From Alopecurus myosuroides (Eukaryota; Streptophyta; Magnoliopsida; Poales; Poaceae): a stretch of 64,000 bases of DNA. The notes beneath the pieces were generated by a model that saw only the letters and a list, made by a program, of their open reading frames with translations, ran no database searches and had not been told where the DNA came from. Where the stretch lies: the NCBI GenBank assembly GCA_028641055.1, contig CM054061.1, positions 32,092,333-32,156,332 of the forward strand, read 5' to 3'. The position numbers and the translations under genes were made by a program. Shown piece after piece: positions 46,061 through 59,008 of this stretch. Each line of letters starts with the position of its first letter. Within the stretch, counting starts at the first letter, position 1.

Positions 46061-47587
46061 ACGGCGTCCATGACCTCCTCCTCCTCGTCGTCACTGTCAC
46101 TTGAATTCTCCAGAGTTGAAGGAATTTCTTCCTCTGGGTATAAAGTGTGGTGGAGACAATCCGAGCAATCTCAGAAGCATACCCCTCGACGGATTCAAAA
46201 TATCCGCCCTCTGAGGATCAGTATACCCTTGGGGGACGCTGGTGGCGACGCGCCAAGTCTTGGGGAACGCCGGTGGCGACGCCTTGAGGACCATGCGCAC
46301 TCCACCGTAGGCGGCAGACTTCATCTAGTTCCCGTTGGGAATAACCTCGGCGCATGCAGCCGGGAGTTGCCCAATGTCGGAATATTCATTTTTTTTGTGT
46401 ACGGAAGGCACTTTCTCACAAGTTTCCTTCCGGCTTTCTTGATATTCTCGACAAAACCGCCAAAATCCTGGATGCGTTCTATCTGAGAAGAGGAGTCGCC
46501 TTCTGCTAATGTATGGAAAGGCAGATGTTAATAAAACTCAGAAGAAAAACACTAAGTTTGAAACTGAAAGGGCAGCCAGTAAAGCTGAAAAGCATACCGA
46601 GAATGTGTCTGTCGATTTCTGCCATCTCCTCCAGGCGGTCGTGAAGAGCAGCCTCCAAATCCTGGATTGTGGCGCTGTCTTTTTCGCTCTGGGCTTCAAG
46701 CCGATACTCGGAATTCTCGAGAGCCTTTCGGATTTCAGCTAGCTCCTTCTGGATCTTTCAATTTTTCTTTGTGAAGTTCCAAATTTTCATTGTGGAGCCC
46801 CTGAGTGATGTCGGCACCCGCAGAGATTCGCTTTGCTTCAACAAGTAAGGCTGAAAAGATGAAAAAAAAGGTATCACGAAAGTACTGAAAACTCGCAAGA
46901 CAAAAGCAAACAAGGAAGAAGAAAAACCATGCTTATAGGCATTCTCCTTGTATTGCTTATGAAGCTCCGCAATCTCGAATTCCTTATCCTCTATGATTTT
47001 AAGGAGTGATTTCACTTCCTTATTTTTTACGGAAAGCTTACAAAACATCTCCTTGTTAATGCTTTCAGCAGTTTGCTAAAGCATACAGAAAGGAAAAATT
47101 GGTAAACCCAAAATAAGAAAAAAATATCCTAAAAAGTATTCATGCAAAAATTATGGTTCCGCATTAATACTAGGGGTTGGGAGTATACCTTGCTCATCTT
47201 TTGGATGCCCGAAAGTATTTCAGAGAACTCCTTGCTGAATTCGTTGAAGGAGATCCCCATGTGACAAAGGCCGTCTTGTATGACCTGCCGAGGGAAGAAG
47301 GTGTAGTTATTCCGGATAATCAAACCACCTAGTGGCCAAGGACGGATAAGGGGGGCTTTGACGATTTGTTTTTTCTCCCATTCATGTATGTAACCATCTT
47401 TATCAAAGCATGCTTCCTGTTTTACCTTGAAGCGATCTTCAAAATGCGGAACGTCTTCGTCAATATTGACGAGAGACGGCTCTTCCTCTTGTTGCGCCAA
47501 AGAAGAAACATACATAAAATCAAACTGAAAATCAAGCCAATAAATTGGTGTTATTCCAAGGAAACGATGACAGTGGGAAATGGACAA
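46060..47587 (-). pseudogene. Antisense extra gene of element T (fragmentary)
   Basis: Minus-strand pieces in order: about 47587-47180 (acidic, with DEDVPHFEDRFKVKQEACF and a donor-like GTATAC after KMSK), 47085-46930 (KEMFCKLSVKNKEVKSLLKI, coiled-coil-like), about 46850-46595 (AEIRKALENSEYRLEAQSEK and ALHDRLEEMAE) and 46500-46060 (decayed C-terminal block). The arrangement and charged helical character match the antisense gene of element A. The N-terminal exon is missing, cut off at the hAT sequence. The right border is uncertain by a few tens of bases. Confidence 0.55.
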
Positions 47588-49447
47588 GTGTGTCGGAACC
47601 GGAGAGAGTTGTTAGCATAGAGCCAGAGTTTGGCAAAATATCAGAAGTTGAGGAATCAACTGATAGTTATGAATATGATGATGATGGTATTTATGACATT
47701 GAGCATGATCATGGGTTGAGGACTCCAAACTCAAGATATGAGGTCAACGACCAAGATTCAGTTAGAAGGGCATACATTGCATTGGGGCCATGTGGACCAA
47801 AGATGCAGAAGGATGATTTTCCCCAACTTAATTGTGGAGGTACGCGCCACTTTCAACCAAAGTAGTTTGATGGGTTCAAATGGCTTGAGTATAGTGTAGA
47901 TAGAGATGTTGCATATTGCTTTAATCGCTATTTATTCAAAGATGGCACTAAATTTGATGGTGAAGATAGTTTTGTCAACGGAGGGTTCCAAAATTGGAAC
48001 ATCAAAGCTAGATTTCGTAGGCATGCAGGTGAAATCAATAGTGCTCATTCTGAAGCCGAAGAGAAGTATAATATGTTCATAACACCTAAAGCATCAATTC
48101 ATGAGTAAATGGCCTCAAACACCGCACACTTCAAGGCAAGGTATCTAGCTTTCTTGAAATGGTCACTTAAGTGCATAAGATATATTTTGCGGCACGGGCT
48201 AGCTTTTCGTGGGTATAATGAGTCAAGAGACTAAAAAAATAAAGGGAATTTCATGGAACTTTTGCATTGGCTGGCAGGGACCTTTGAAGAAGTGAATGAT
48301 CTGGTTGTCGGCAATGCTCCTCAAAATTGTCAAATTATAGATGCCACGATTCAGAAACAACTCATTAGTTTTTGTGCTCTTGAAACAACTAAATTTATCA
48401 TAGAGGAACTTGGTGACGAGTGTTTTGCAATTCTTGCAGACGGATCTTGTGATGCATATCAAAAGGAACGATTGGCTCTTTGCTTGCACCTTGTCAATAA
48501 AATAGGAGAGTCGGTTGAGCGGTTCCTTGGTCTTGTTCAAGTTGAAGATACCGCATCATTGACTCTTGGAGAAGGAATTCAGACTTTGCTTTTTAGATAT
48601 CAGCTGTCTTTATCCAAGGTTTGTGGGCAAGGATATGCCGGTAATAGCAATATGAAGGGTCATGTGAATGGTTTGAAGAAACTAATTATGGAAGATTCTT
48701 CTTCTGCTTATTATGTTTGTTGTTTTGCCCACTTCAACTAACCCTTGTAGCCGTTGCTAAGGAGAATATTGATTGACAAGGTTACTTGTTTTTGTATAAA
48801 ACACCATATTAGAGTTGTTGACATGAATGGGAAGTACAATCCTATAAAAAAAGCAAAGAGGTTCTAAGATGCCATTAATTACCACCGGTTTCGTGCTGAT
48901 ATGTTTTTGGGTGCAATTGATAGGCAACTTCAAGAGCTAAACAACAGATTTGATGAGGTAGACACAAGATTACTTCGATGTGTGTCATCATTCAGTCCAG
49001 CCAAGTCATTTTCTGCTTTTAGTGTTGACAACTTGGTTAAGCTTGCTGAGTTCTATCCTCATGATTTTGAGCCGGAAGAATTGATCCAACTTCCTTTTCA
49101 ATTGAATTGCTATATTAATGATGTGAGGAAAGATGAAAACTTCACAAATTTGGGAACTCTAGCGGAACTGTCCATGATGCTTGTTAAAACAGATAGGGTT
49201 CTTCGGTATGACATTGTTTAAAAACTTCTGAAATTGATCCTAGTTCTCCATGTTGCAACACCTGGTCATTAGAGGGTCTTTTCTTCAATGAACGATATAA
49301 AAAACAAGCTAAGAAGCAATATGGGCCAAAAAATATTTGAATGATTGCTTGGTTACATTCATTGAGAGGGAATTCTTCTTGCAAGTTAAGGATGCGGACA
49401 TCATCACTAGTTTTCAAGCCTTGAAGAATCGGAAAGTTATACTGTAA
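47545..49447 (+). pseudogene. hAT-family transposase pseudogene (TTF-type zinc finger / DUF4371 type)
   Basis: One plus-strand frame can be followed for most of the length. Blocks: N-terminal acidic region with AYIALGPCGP and FKWLEYSVDRDVAYCF (TTF-type zinc finger), ILADGSCDAYQKERLALCLH and VERFLGLVQVEDTASL, GQGYAGNSNMKGHVNGLK and YYVCCFAHF (RNase H-like core), RFDEVDTRLLRCVSSF with LAEFYPHDFEPEE, and a C-terminal dimerisation part RVFSSMNDIKNKLRSN then DCLVTFIEREFFLQVKDADI, ending at TAA 49445-49447. Stops fall at 47863, 48106, 48232, 48739, 48748, 48865, 49219 and 49270, with a frameshift near 49340. The family's stretch between the FAH block and the RFDEV block is mostly missing (around 48750-48880). 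No terminal inverted repeats were found. Confidence 0.75.
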
Positions 49448-50565
49448 CTTGTAAGCTTTCCAATATTCTATTTTGTATCCTCCATAAATTTCAGATGTTC
49501 CTTTCTTTTGATACATGGAACAATTGGTACTTATATAGGTTGAAATATTTCAGTTATGACGTGTTATATGAATCCATGATATTACACTTAGATTGTGTTA
49601 TATAGTCAATATGTTATACACCTGGATTTCCATGGTCATAATTATCAATTATACATGATTTGTTGGACCTCGTGTTTATCCGGCGATTGCAGAGAACCGT
49701 GTTTTCCAGGATATTTTCTAAGGCCTTTTATGTAAAGTTTATGGACTAGGCTGTAATTTTTTCCTTTCTTTGGGGGTCCCTGATGTAATTCTACCTGCAA
49801 CACTATTTGTTAATGGCATCTAGGTCCTCTGGGGCCGCTTAGGTTCAAGAAAAGAAATTGTATTAATTATCCAAAGTGGCTCTGATTTTAAGGGTGCTTG
49901 GTTAAAATTAATTCGTGTTATGTTTGGCCACTTGCTCCTCAGATATTTGAAGCACAAGCACCTTGTTCATGTCGTCAGCTAAAGAACTACACCGGGTATA
50001 GTATGGTAAGGAGATCCTTTTTTTTATTAACTGTCTAGCTGTGCATTTCTGTTTAAGCCTGAGGAAATGGACAATTTTTCATTTTAGTGAAAGCGTTGGT
50101 CTTACAAATAGAGACGCCTTAGTGATGACGATGAATCATGTGGTTCTCTAGTGATTCGATCGGTAGTGAATAGTGGATGCATCCAGGTGCTGCTACTTTG
50201 GATTCTGTAGAACAATATATGCACTGCTTGTCTTCTAATTGTCATTCGACACTTAATTGCTTTGTACTTGCAATAATTATTTTTTAGCATTTGCTGCATT
50301 CGTTTTTTTGTAATGTTGTTGTACCATCACAATGTTCTGTTACCCATCACTCCTGTATGACTACTTTCCTCTGAATATTTGATGCTAACACTTATTAAGA
50401 TCCACACAAAAAAAGATCCACAAAGTATTTCTTAGACGATGAATGTGCACATGATTGCATTTTCTTTACTATTCACTTTATGTACATGATTGCTATGTTT
50501 GGTAGCATGCTGTGGATAAAATCTTAAACTTAGGGCATCTCCAGCCGCCCCCCCCCTAGAGCCCC
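49448..50565. other. AT-rich non-coding flank after the hAT pseudogene
   Basis: No frame of note. It may hold the 3' untranslated side of the hAT copy. The last stretch, 50531-50565, starts TAGGGCATCTCCAGCCG, a form seen at the ends of grass DNA transposons, followed by a C-run. It is cut off by the LTR of element E at 50566. Confidence 0.4.
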
Positions 50566-50787
50566 TGTTGGGGGAATAGGTAAGGGGGAGCCTTACCAGT
50601 CCCACTTATGAACCGGACATGCCTGATATGGTTCATGATGGGTGATCCGGGTCTCGTTGTGCAAGGCCAGGTTAAGACAAGGAGATCCGGAAGGTGGTGA
50701 CCGCGACCTGGATCGCTAAGAACCGGCCCAAGGCCCAGGACGGATAACAGGGGAATCCGGGAGCCCGAAGTGCAGCCCAAGACCAGC
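50566..50787 (+). repeat. Element E 5' LTR, first part
   Basis: Starts TGTTGGGGGAATAGG and is cut by element F after CCAGC (50783-50787). The second part resumes at 63466. Confidence 0.65.
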
Positions 50788-52548
50788 TGTCGCACCCGGA
50801 CTTCTAAAGGATACTCGCAGTTCCGTTGAACAGTAGAAGGTTGGATTACGGGGCCTACCTGCACCCGCATCTCTTACGAGTAGGCCAACACACGTATGTG
50901 TGACAACCAACCCCTTCTGTTCACCGTCTACGCAAACCATCCCATAGAAATCAGGATACTACCATTGACGTACTTCATACCATACACACATGGTACGTCA
51001 ACGGCGTTGAACAAAATGATAACACAACATATCTCTACGACACAAAGAAATAGAAATAAGTTGCAAATAGCTCTCATTAGAGCAGAGATAGCAAATACAA
51101 TCATCCAGAGGACACATATCCCAAAAATTCATCATTACATCACAGCGGAAGCATCCAAAGTGTCTGAGTACAGACAAGAACCAAATAGGCCTAAGAGGCC
51201 GGGAATGAAAGGAAAACGGAGCCCATCCACGAAGTCTCGGATCCTGCCCGGGTCCGCTATCTACTCGTCAAACAGCCTCGTCGTACTCCACGTAGTAGCC
51301 ACCATGGGGATCCTCGGAACCGTAGTCTGCGGAAACCACAGCCCCAAAGGGGTCAGTACAGACAAGTACTGGCAAGCAAGACTCACAAGATACCAAAGTG
51401 TACCCGTCAACACCAAGCACATATGCTTTGGGTTCAACGGAAGAAAATAGGTGATAAAAAGTGCGGCAGCGGGCTGCTCTTACCAACTACAGAGACTTGC
51501 TACAACTTCCGGCTAACAGAAAGAAGATGAGATAGCGTATCGTAACCAACTACTGACTAACCTCAAACAAACCCATCCTGGATCTCGCCCCTTATCCAAA
51601 GAAGCAATCAGAGGATAACTCTCACAGTTGGATTAAGGTGACATCATTCTTATGGTGGAAGTAATCTATATTACTAGTCAAGTTATTATAGTTAGGTGTA
51701 AGTTGTCTGAGTACTTGTTAGCCAGTACTTTCACCAAGTCAACCATAACCGCGGAAAACACGCCTTCTCGAGAAGATTTAACCCTGCAGGGATGCACCAA
51801 TTTGGCCGTACACGTAAGAATAACCCGCCAGATGGAATGGCCCTTCCACCAAGTGGGGCACTCAACACAACTCAACTCTTCTTCGCATCAAGCCCAAAGA
51901 ACCCCGTGCAGTTGAGCGCACGGCTAATCAAGCCCCACGAAGAAAAGGGGACCCTCATAGCACTCTAAGAACGTGTCTCCCTAAATGCCGACTAAAAAAT
52001 TTCCACCCTGGCGCCAAGGGTTCGCACCTGCATATGCATGCGGCAAATGGAAAACCCGAACTAAATGAGGCGATTTGGACGAGATGCGAATCGAATCAAA
52101 TTGAGGGGGGCGCCCATACACGCTTCCCACATGCGGTTAGTGCGCTCATCATGGATCAGTAGACAAGACCCTTTTCCTAATTAGGGTCGACACTAGCAGG
52201 CCTCAAAACCACGCCGGGCCTCCTGCCGGTGCCTTATCATCAAATTATTATTACCCAAACATTAACAGGTTGATTGTTTAACATCGAGCCCCAGAACATA
52301 ATAGATATAGTAACAGAAAGTAACGGACAACAGACTCGAGCAAAAACAACCCTAAGCATGCTAGTAAGTCACGGGCACAAGCAACGGGGTTATAGGAGTG
52401 GAGGTGAGGCTATATCAGGGTTAAACGATGACATGTGATAGGTTCGGAACAGAAGACACGATACATAAGGCTAGCAGAAATAGACAATGGAAAGTATCGG
52501 TATCCAGTGTGGAAAGGAACACAATGGTTCATGTGAGTGAATACTTGC

Positions 52549-52626
52549 CTGCAAACTCAGCAGCCTGGTACTGAGCTAGATCCTCAGAAGGGGTGTCGTA
52601 AACCTGGTCTGTCTCAACGTCGTCGT
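52549..52626 (-). other. Exon-like segment 1 in F LTR-a (78 nt)
   Basis: Minus strand: acceptor CTCGAATAG, donor GCAG|GCAAGT, and an acidic DDDVETDQVYDT then LAQYQAAEFA. Its length matches the C copies exactly. The partner segment in LTR-a has an extra T that brings in an early TGA. Confidence 0.35.
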
Positions 52627-52984
52627 CTATTCGAGAAGAAGCAAACAAAAAACGCAGAGAGACAAACAATCAATAACATGGCATAATGCACAAACATGGG
52701 ATGATGCATGACCATTTAATTGATGCATCAAAAATAAGCTAGTTGACAAGATAACATGTTTAATTGAACCCATATGTAATTTGGATTGCATATGGAAAGC
52801 CCATGAATTAAGGTTGGGTTAATTGATCTACAACTAACCAATATGTGAAAGTGGATTAGCGTGATGCATGGATGATGAGAACAAAAGGAAACAACAATAG
52901 ATTCAATTTGAAATATGGTTTACCAAGCTTGGAAATTTTATTTATTAAGTTAAGAGATTTTGGCTTCTTAAGGAGTTACACAAG

Positions 52985-53560
52985 CATTTGTTGTTTTCAT
53001 CAAGTTTAATTGTTCAAAACAGATTACAAGGTTCATATTTGAAAGGAACACAAAAGTTTAGGTGGAAAACATGTTTCAATTATGGAAAAAGGAATTAGGA
53101 TGAATTAATTATGAATTAAACAAGTTTGAACAAGTTTTAAATGAATTTAATTCAAGTATGAATATTATTTGAATTTTATTTGTTCAAAACATTAACTGAA
53201 ATTCATATTTGAAAAGATTATGTTTTTCTGGTTTGAAAACATATTTCATATGTTCAAAAAGAGATTAATTTGACCAAGTTATGAATTTAGCAACATTAAA
53301 TGATGTAAACAAGGTTTAAATTATTTAACCAATTTTAATTATTCAAAACAGAAAATAAAGTTTATATTTGGAAATGTGGTTCAATTTAGGATGGAAAACA
53401 TATTCTATATGTGCCATTTGAATTAAGTTTGAATTAGTTATGCATTTGACCAAATTTGAAGTAATAGTTTGCATTTGAATTTTTGGAAACATTTAAAATG
53501 TTCGAAACAGTAAATAAACTGCATATTTGGAAAGTTCATTTTATTTAGAGTGGTTTACAT
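52985..53560. repeat. The same 159-bp period in the AT-rich part of F LTR-a
   Basis: The marker recurs at 53015, 53185, 53344 and 53503, spacings 170, 159 and 159, nearly the values seen in D. Matching blocks occur in LTR-b (to its truncation) and LTR-c. Confidence 0.72.
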
Positions 53561-53813
53561 ATTTTACATTGTTAAATTGGATGTGTTATGCAAGTTTTAT
53601 AAAGGTTTGAAAATTAGGGATTAATCTGTAAATAAAATGGACTTATATTAAAAGAAAATGTGGCAGAAACGTTTTTTTTACACCGCGCAGTGACCTAGAA
53701 TGGGCCACTACCAGTGGGCCCTGGCCTCCGTGGCGCCTAGGTGGCGTGGCTGAGGGACGACGTGGCCTCCAGGGCCACTGCCGCGCGGGCCCATGCGTGT
53801 GCGCGTGCAAGTG

Positions 53814-53905
53814 AAAAAAGGGGAGGCTAAATGCCTCCCGTGGGGATCAAACCCTGGGCTCGGGCGTGCGGGCGCAGCTGCGGTGCCACTGCGGTGGTGC
53901 TGTTT
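53814..53905 (-). other. tRNA-like pol III-type module in F LTR-a
   Basis: On the minus strand: box A-like ACCGCAGTGGCACCGC, box B-like GGTTTGATCCC (53853 down) and a T6 run (53819-53814). The copy in LTR-c has the better box B, GGTTCGATCCC. Confidence 0.45.
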
Positions 53906-55232
53906 CGTTGACAGTAAGGGAACACGCGGGTGGTTAATGTTCAGATAGAGGGATGTTTAACTGAACTGCAAAAAGTTCAGTTTTCTGAACTTGTAGGCAG
54001 CGGCCGAAGGTGGACGCCGCTGCTGCTGCTCACGGTGGGTGTGCGCGTTCTCGTGGTGTGCGCGTGCTTGTCGCGATGAAACAGAGAGGGAAAAGGAGGA
54101 GGGTGACGTGTGCTCACCGTGGGGGAGGAAGGAGGAGGTCGACGGGGACAGTGGTGGCGTTTGGCCGACGACGGAGAGGACGGCGGCGGCGATGGAGCGG
54201 CTCCCTGGTCCCGTGGCGGTGTCGTGGAGGACGAGGTAGCGGAGGGGATTCGATTCCCGCAGTTAGCCCGTGCTGAGGGCCATCACCGCGACGACGATCG
54301 CCGGAGAGGGTTTTGGTGGCGGTGGTGAGATACAGAGATGGGAGGAGCAGGGAGAGAGAGAGGGGAAGAAAACGGCGCTGCGAGGGAGAGAGGAGGGAGG
54401 AGAGATTAGGGTAGAGGGTGGAGCCCTAGGGCATGGATTTAAGGGGAAGGTGGAGCTGCGGCTCGCCGTTCCTCACCTCGGTAGTCGACGTGGACACGCC
54501 CGATCTGCTGCCGTACGAAGGTGGAAGAAACAGGGGGGTAGCAGGCCGGTGGGGATGGCGGGCTGGCCCAAAAGGCTGGCCTGCCCTTTCCCCCTTGCTT
54601 TGTTTTATTTTTTTCTTTCTTTTTCATTTTTTTGCAGATTTGAATAAGGAAAGAAAAGGGTTAGTTTTTAGGGTTAGAAAATTAGGGAAAATTTTGTGTA
54701 GTTTAGTTTTTGTAACAACACCAAAATGCCAACTTTTGTTTTCCAAGAATTTTAAATTATGTTGCTGTTGTATTTTTAATTGAATTTTGAATGAAATTTT
54801 GGTATTAATTGATTAAATGAAAAGAACAATTTAACAGTTTTAATTTCAAGTGTAATGATAACAAATGATTGATTTGTTTTGTAATTTCCATAAATTTCAA
54901 AATGGTTGCTGTTTGGAAATTTAATTGAATTTGAAAATGTTTTGGTATTAAATGAATTATTGATAGAAACAAATCAATAGTTTGAAATTACAACTTTAAT
55001 GGAAACTACTATTTGCTTTGATTTGAATACTCATTTGGAAATTGTAACAGCACAAGTATGAAACAAATATTTAAAATTTGGTTTGAAATTCAAATAGAAA
55101 ACAAAGGAAAACAAATGAAAACAGAGGAAAACAATTGGAAAAAAAATGCAAAACTTAAGATGCCATGATGCAAAACATAAAATAACAGAGAGCCAACATT
55201 CTAATGGATATTTTCATACTTGGGATGTTACA

Positions 55233-56045
55233 AAACGCCCCCCCCCCCTGAAGGAATCGCGCCCCGAGATTCCTACTGAGAAGAGAAAAGGTCTGGATAC
55301 TTCTTGCGAAGATCCTCTTGAGCTGTGACACGTGAAACACATCGTGCACCTTGGATAGTTTTTCTGGAAGTTCAAGATGATAGGCATTCCTGGCAACTCT
55401 TCTGGAAAGACGTCAGGGAATTTGCAAACCACCGGAACATTTTCGAGTAGAGGTAGAGGTTTTGCATCGAGGGTGTATAGATGAATGGAACTTGATTCAT
55501 TTGGAGAATAGACTATCTGGCCACAAGGGTGGAACAGAGTTATTGATTAGACGCCGGTAGAAGAACTGAACTGGAAAGCAACAACAAGGTTTCAACGGAC
55601 GAAAAGGATGTTGAGAAGAACAGGATATCGAAGCAACATCGGGAAACACGAGACCAAAACACTCCTGAGGTACTACGGAAAACCCCATCCGGGCTTCTAA
55701 AGGATCAATATCTACTGCTTAAGGAATATAGGATCTGCTTCCGGGGCTTACACGCATGCGTTCTTAATCGTGATTAGGCAACATGATAAATCATGTCACA
55801 ACCACCTCCATTTCTATGGTCTAGTAGATATAACCATCCTAGAGAAACCAGGATACGTGAAATTCTAACTTGAAAGTTTAGATGAGAAGATAAAACAACG
55901 TTGCCCTTCCTTACCAGAAAAGGGAGGGTGGATGGGGAAAGAAATAAAAGAACAGAATTCTTTCCTATATAGCTATAAAATAGTTTCTAGACTCAACTGC
56001 GACCAGTAAAAGGGATCCTACAGGCAGACATGATCTGATACCATT
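55233..56045 (-). other. Internal remnant of element F between LTR-a and LTR-b
   Basis: Right to left: altered primer site (56043-56032, TGGTATCAGATC, one base off), leader, protease tail and the first residues of RT (about 55530-55375), a jump to the integrase C-terminal [13 protein letters not shown] segment (about 55375-55320), and polypurine tract (c-run at 55238-55248). The deletion ends differ from those in D, so the two gag-pol losses appear independent. Confidence 0.8.
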
Positions 56046-58652
56046 TGTCGCACCCGGACTTCTAAAGGATACTCGCAAGTCCGTTGAACAGTAGAAGGTT
56101 GGATTACGGGGCCTACCTGCACCCGCATCTCTTACGAGTAGGCCAACACACGTATGTGTGACAACCAACCCCTTCTGTTCAGCGTCTACGTAAACCATCC
56201 CATAGAAATCAGGATACTACCATTGACGTACTTCATACCATACACACATGGTACGTCAACGGCGTTGAACAAAATGATAACACAACATATCTCTAAGACA
56301 CAAAGAAATAGAAATAAGTTGCAAATAGCTCTCATTAGAGCAGAGATAGCAAATACAATCATCCAGAGGACACACGTCCCAACAATTCGTAATTACATCA
56401 CAGCGGAAGCATCCAAAGTGTCTGAGTACAGACAAGATCCAAATAGGCCTAAGAGGCCGGGAATGAAAGTAAAACGGAGCCCATCCACGAAGTCTCGGAT
56501 CCTGCCCGGGTCCGCTATCTACTCGTCAACAGCCTCGTCGTACTCCACGTAGTAGCCACCATGGGGATCCTCGGAACCGTAGTCTGCGGAAACCACAGCC
56601 CCAAAGGGGTCAGTACAGACAAGTACTGGCAAGCAAGACTCACAAGATACAAAAGTGTACCCGTCAACACCAAGCACAGATGCTTTGGGTTCAACGGAAG
56701 AAAATAGGTGATAAAAAGTGCGGCAGCGGGCTGCTCTAACCAACTACAGAGACTTGCTACAACTTCCGGCTAACAGAAAGAAGATGAGATAGGGTATCGT
56801 AACCAACTACTAACTAACCTCAAACAAACCCATCCTGGATCTCGCCCCTTATCCAAAGAAGCAATCTGAGGATAACTCACATAGTTGGATTAAGGTGACA
56901 TCATTCTTATGGTGGAAGTAATCTATGTTACTAGTCAAGTTATTATAGTTAGGTGTAAGTTGTCTGAGTACTTGTTAGCCAGTACTTTCACCAAGTCAAC
57001 CATAACCGCGGAAAACACGGCTTCTCGAGAAGATTTAACCCTGTAGGGATGCACCAATTTGGCCGTACACGTAAGAATAACCCGCCAGATGGAATGGCCC
57101 TTCCACCAAGCGGGGCACTCAACACAACTCAAATCTTCTTCGCATCAAGCCCAAAGAACCCCGTGCAGTTGAGCGCACGGCTAATCAAGCCCCACGAAGA
57201 AAAGGGGACCCACATAGCACTCTAAGAACGTGTCTCCCTAAATGCCGACTACAAAAGTTCCACCCTGGCGCCAAGGGTTCGCACCTGCATATGCATGCGG
57301 CAAATGGAAAACCCGAACTAAATGAGGCGATTTGGACAAGATGCGAATCGAATCAAATTGAGGGGGGCGCCCATACACGCTTCCCACATGCGGGTAGTGC
57401 GCTCATCATGGATCAGTAGACAAGACCCTTTTCCTAATTAGGGTCGATACTAGCAGGCCTCAAAACCACGCCGGGCCTCCTGCCGGTGCCTTATCATCAA
57501 ATTATTATTACTCAAACATTAACAGGTTGATTGTTTAACATCGAGCCCTAGAACATAATAGATATAGTAACAGAAAGTAACGGACAACAGACTCGAGCAA
57601 AAACAACCCTAAGCATGCTAGTAAGACACGGGCACAAGCAACGGGGTTATAGGAGTGGAGGTGAGGCTATATCAGGGTTAAAGGATGACATGTGATCGGT
57701 TCGGAACACAAGCAACGATACATAAGGCTAGAAGAAATAGACAATGGAAAGTAACGGTATCCAGTGTGGAAAGTAACACAATGGTTCATGTGAGTGAATA
57801 CTTGCCTGCAAACTCAGCAGCCTGGTACTGAGCTAGATCCTCAGAAGGGGTGTCGTAAACCTGGTCTGTCTCAATGTCGTCGTCTATTCGAGAAGAAGCA
57901 AACAAACAACGCAGAGAGACAAACAATCAATAACATGGCATAATGCACAAACATGGGATGATGCATGACCCTTTAATTGATGCATAAAAAATAAGCTAGT
58001 TGACAAGATAACATGTTTAAATGGACCCATCTGTAATTTGGATTGCATATGGAAAGCCCATGAATTAAGGTTGGGTTAATTGATCTACAACTAACCGATA
58101 TGTGAAAGTGGATTAGCATGATGCATGGATGATGAGAACAAAAGGAAACAACAATAGATTCAATTTGAAATATGGTTTACCAAGTTTGGAAATTTTATTT
58201 ATTAAGTTAAGAGATTTTGGCTTCTTAAGGAGTTACACAAGCATTTGTTGTTTTCATCAAGTTTAATTGTTCAAAACAGATTACAAGGTTCATATTTGAA
58301 AGGAACACAAAATTTTAGGTGGAAAACATGTTTCGATTATGGAAAAAGGAATTAGGATGAATTAAACAAGTTTGAACAAGTTTTAAATGAATTTAATTCA
58401 AGTATGAATATTATTTGAATTTTATTTGTTCAAAACATTAAATGAAATTCATATTTGAAAATATTATGTTTTTCTGGTTTGAAAACATATTTCATATGTT
58501 CAAAAAGAGATTAATTTGACCAAGTTATGAATTTAGCAACATTAAATGATTTAAACAAGGTTTAAATTATTTAACCAATTTTAATTATTCAAAACAGAAA
58601 ATAAAGTTTATATTTGGAAAGTTGGTTCAATTTAGCATGGAAAACATATTCT
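56046..58652 (-). repeat. LTR-b of element F (truncated, about 2.6 kb)
   Basis: Matches the distal part of LTR-a and LTR-c from their 3' ends up to the AT-rich tract, then switches abruptly near 58653 to leader sequence. The promoter, GC-rich block and tRNA-like module are absent from this copy. Confidence 0.82.
57806..57883 (-). other. Exon-like segment 1 in F LTR-b (78 nt)
   Basis: Minus strand, same acceptor and GC donor as the other F copies; the frame is open. Its partner segment 2 near 56519-56583 ends in TAG. Confidence 0.35.
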
Positions 58653-59008
58653 ATATCTACTGCTTAAGGAATAGAGGATCTGCTTCCGGGGCTTACACGC
58701 CTCCGTTCTCAATCGTGAGTAGGCAACATGATAAATCATGTCACAACCACCTCCATTCCTATGGTCTAGTAGATATAACCATCCTAGAGAAACCAAGATA
58801 CGTGAAATCCTAACTTGAAAGTTTAGATGAGAAGAGAAAACAACGTTGCACTTCCTTACCAGAAAAGGGAGGGTGGGTGGGGAAAGAAATAAAAGAACAG
58901 AATTCCTACTCTCACGTTTCATTTTTCCTATATAGCTACAAAATAGTTTCTAGACTCAACTGCGACCAGTAAAAGGGATCCTACAGGCAGACAAGCTCTG
59001 ATACCATT
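58653..59008 (-). other. Leader segment between LTR-b and LTR-c of element F
   Basis: Matches the C leader (for example cttccggggcttacacgc, shared with 55738-55755) and contains a perfect primer site, TGGTATCAGAGC on the minus strand at 59006-58995. No coding capacity. Confidence 0.82.

Larger units (their letters stand above)
43242..47556 (+). mobile_element. Element T, right part: RNase H, integrase and antisense gene
   Basis: The pol sequence interrupted at 18425 resumes here and continues to about 45420. Spacer and a minus-strand extra gene follow, the Tat-type order also seen in element A. The 3' LTR is not found; the antisense gene runs into the hAT pseudogene near 47556. Confidence 0.7.
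50788..55232 (-). repeat. LTR-a of element F (3' LTR, about 4,445 bp)
   Basis: Plus-strand text runs from TGTCGCACCCGGAC to GGGATGTTACA. GC-rich block at about 54640-53690 with a donor-like ACGGTGAGC (minus, at 54117), tRNA-like module, 159-bp period tract and exon-like segments. No protein-coding gene is supported in it. Confidence 0.85.

Noticed and set aside
49450..50530. Possible host gene 3' end downstream of the hAT pseudogene
   Set aside because: The AT-rich sequence has no exon-like frame or clear polyadenylation context. I could only describe it as non-coding flank.
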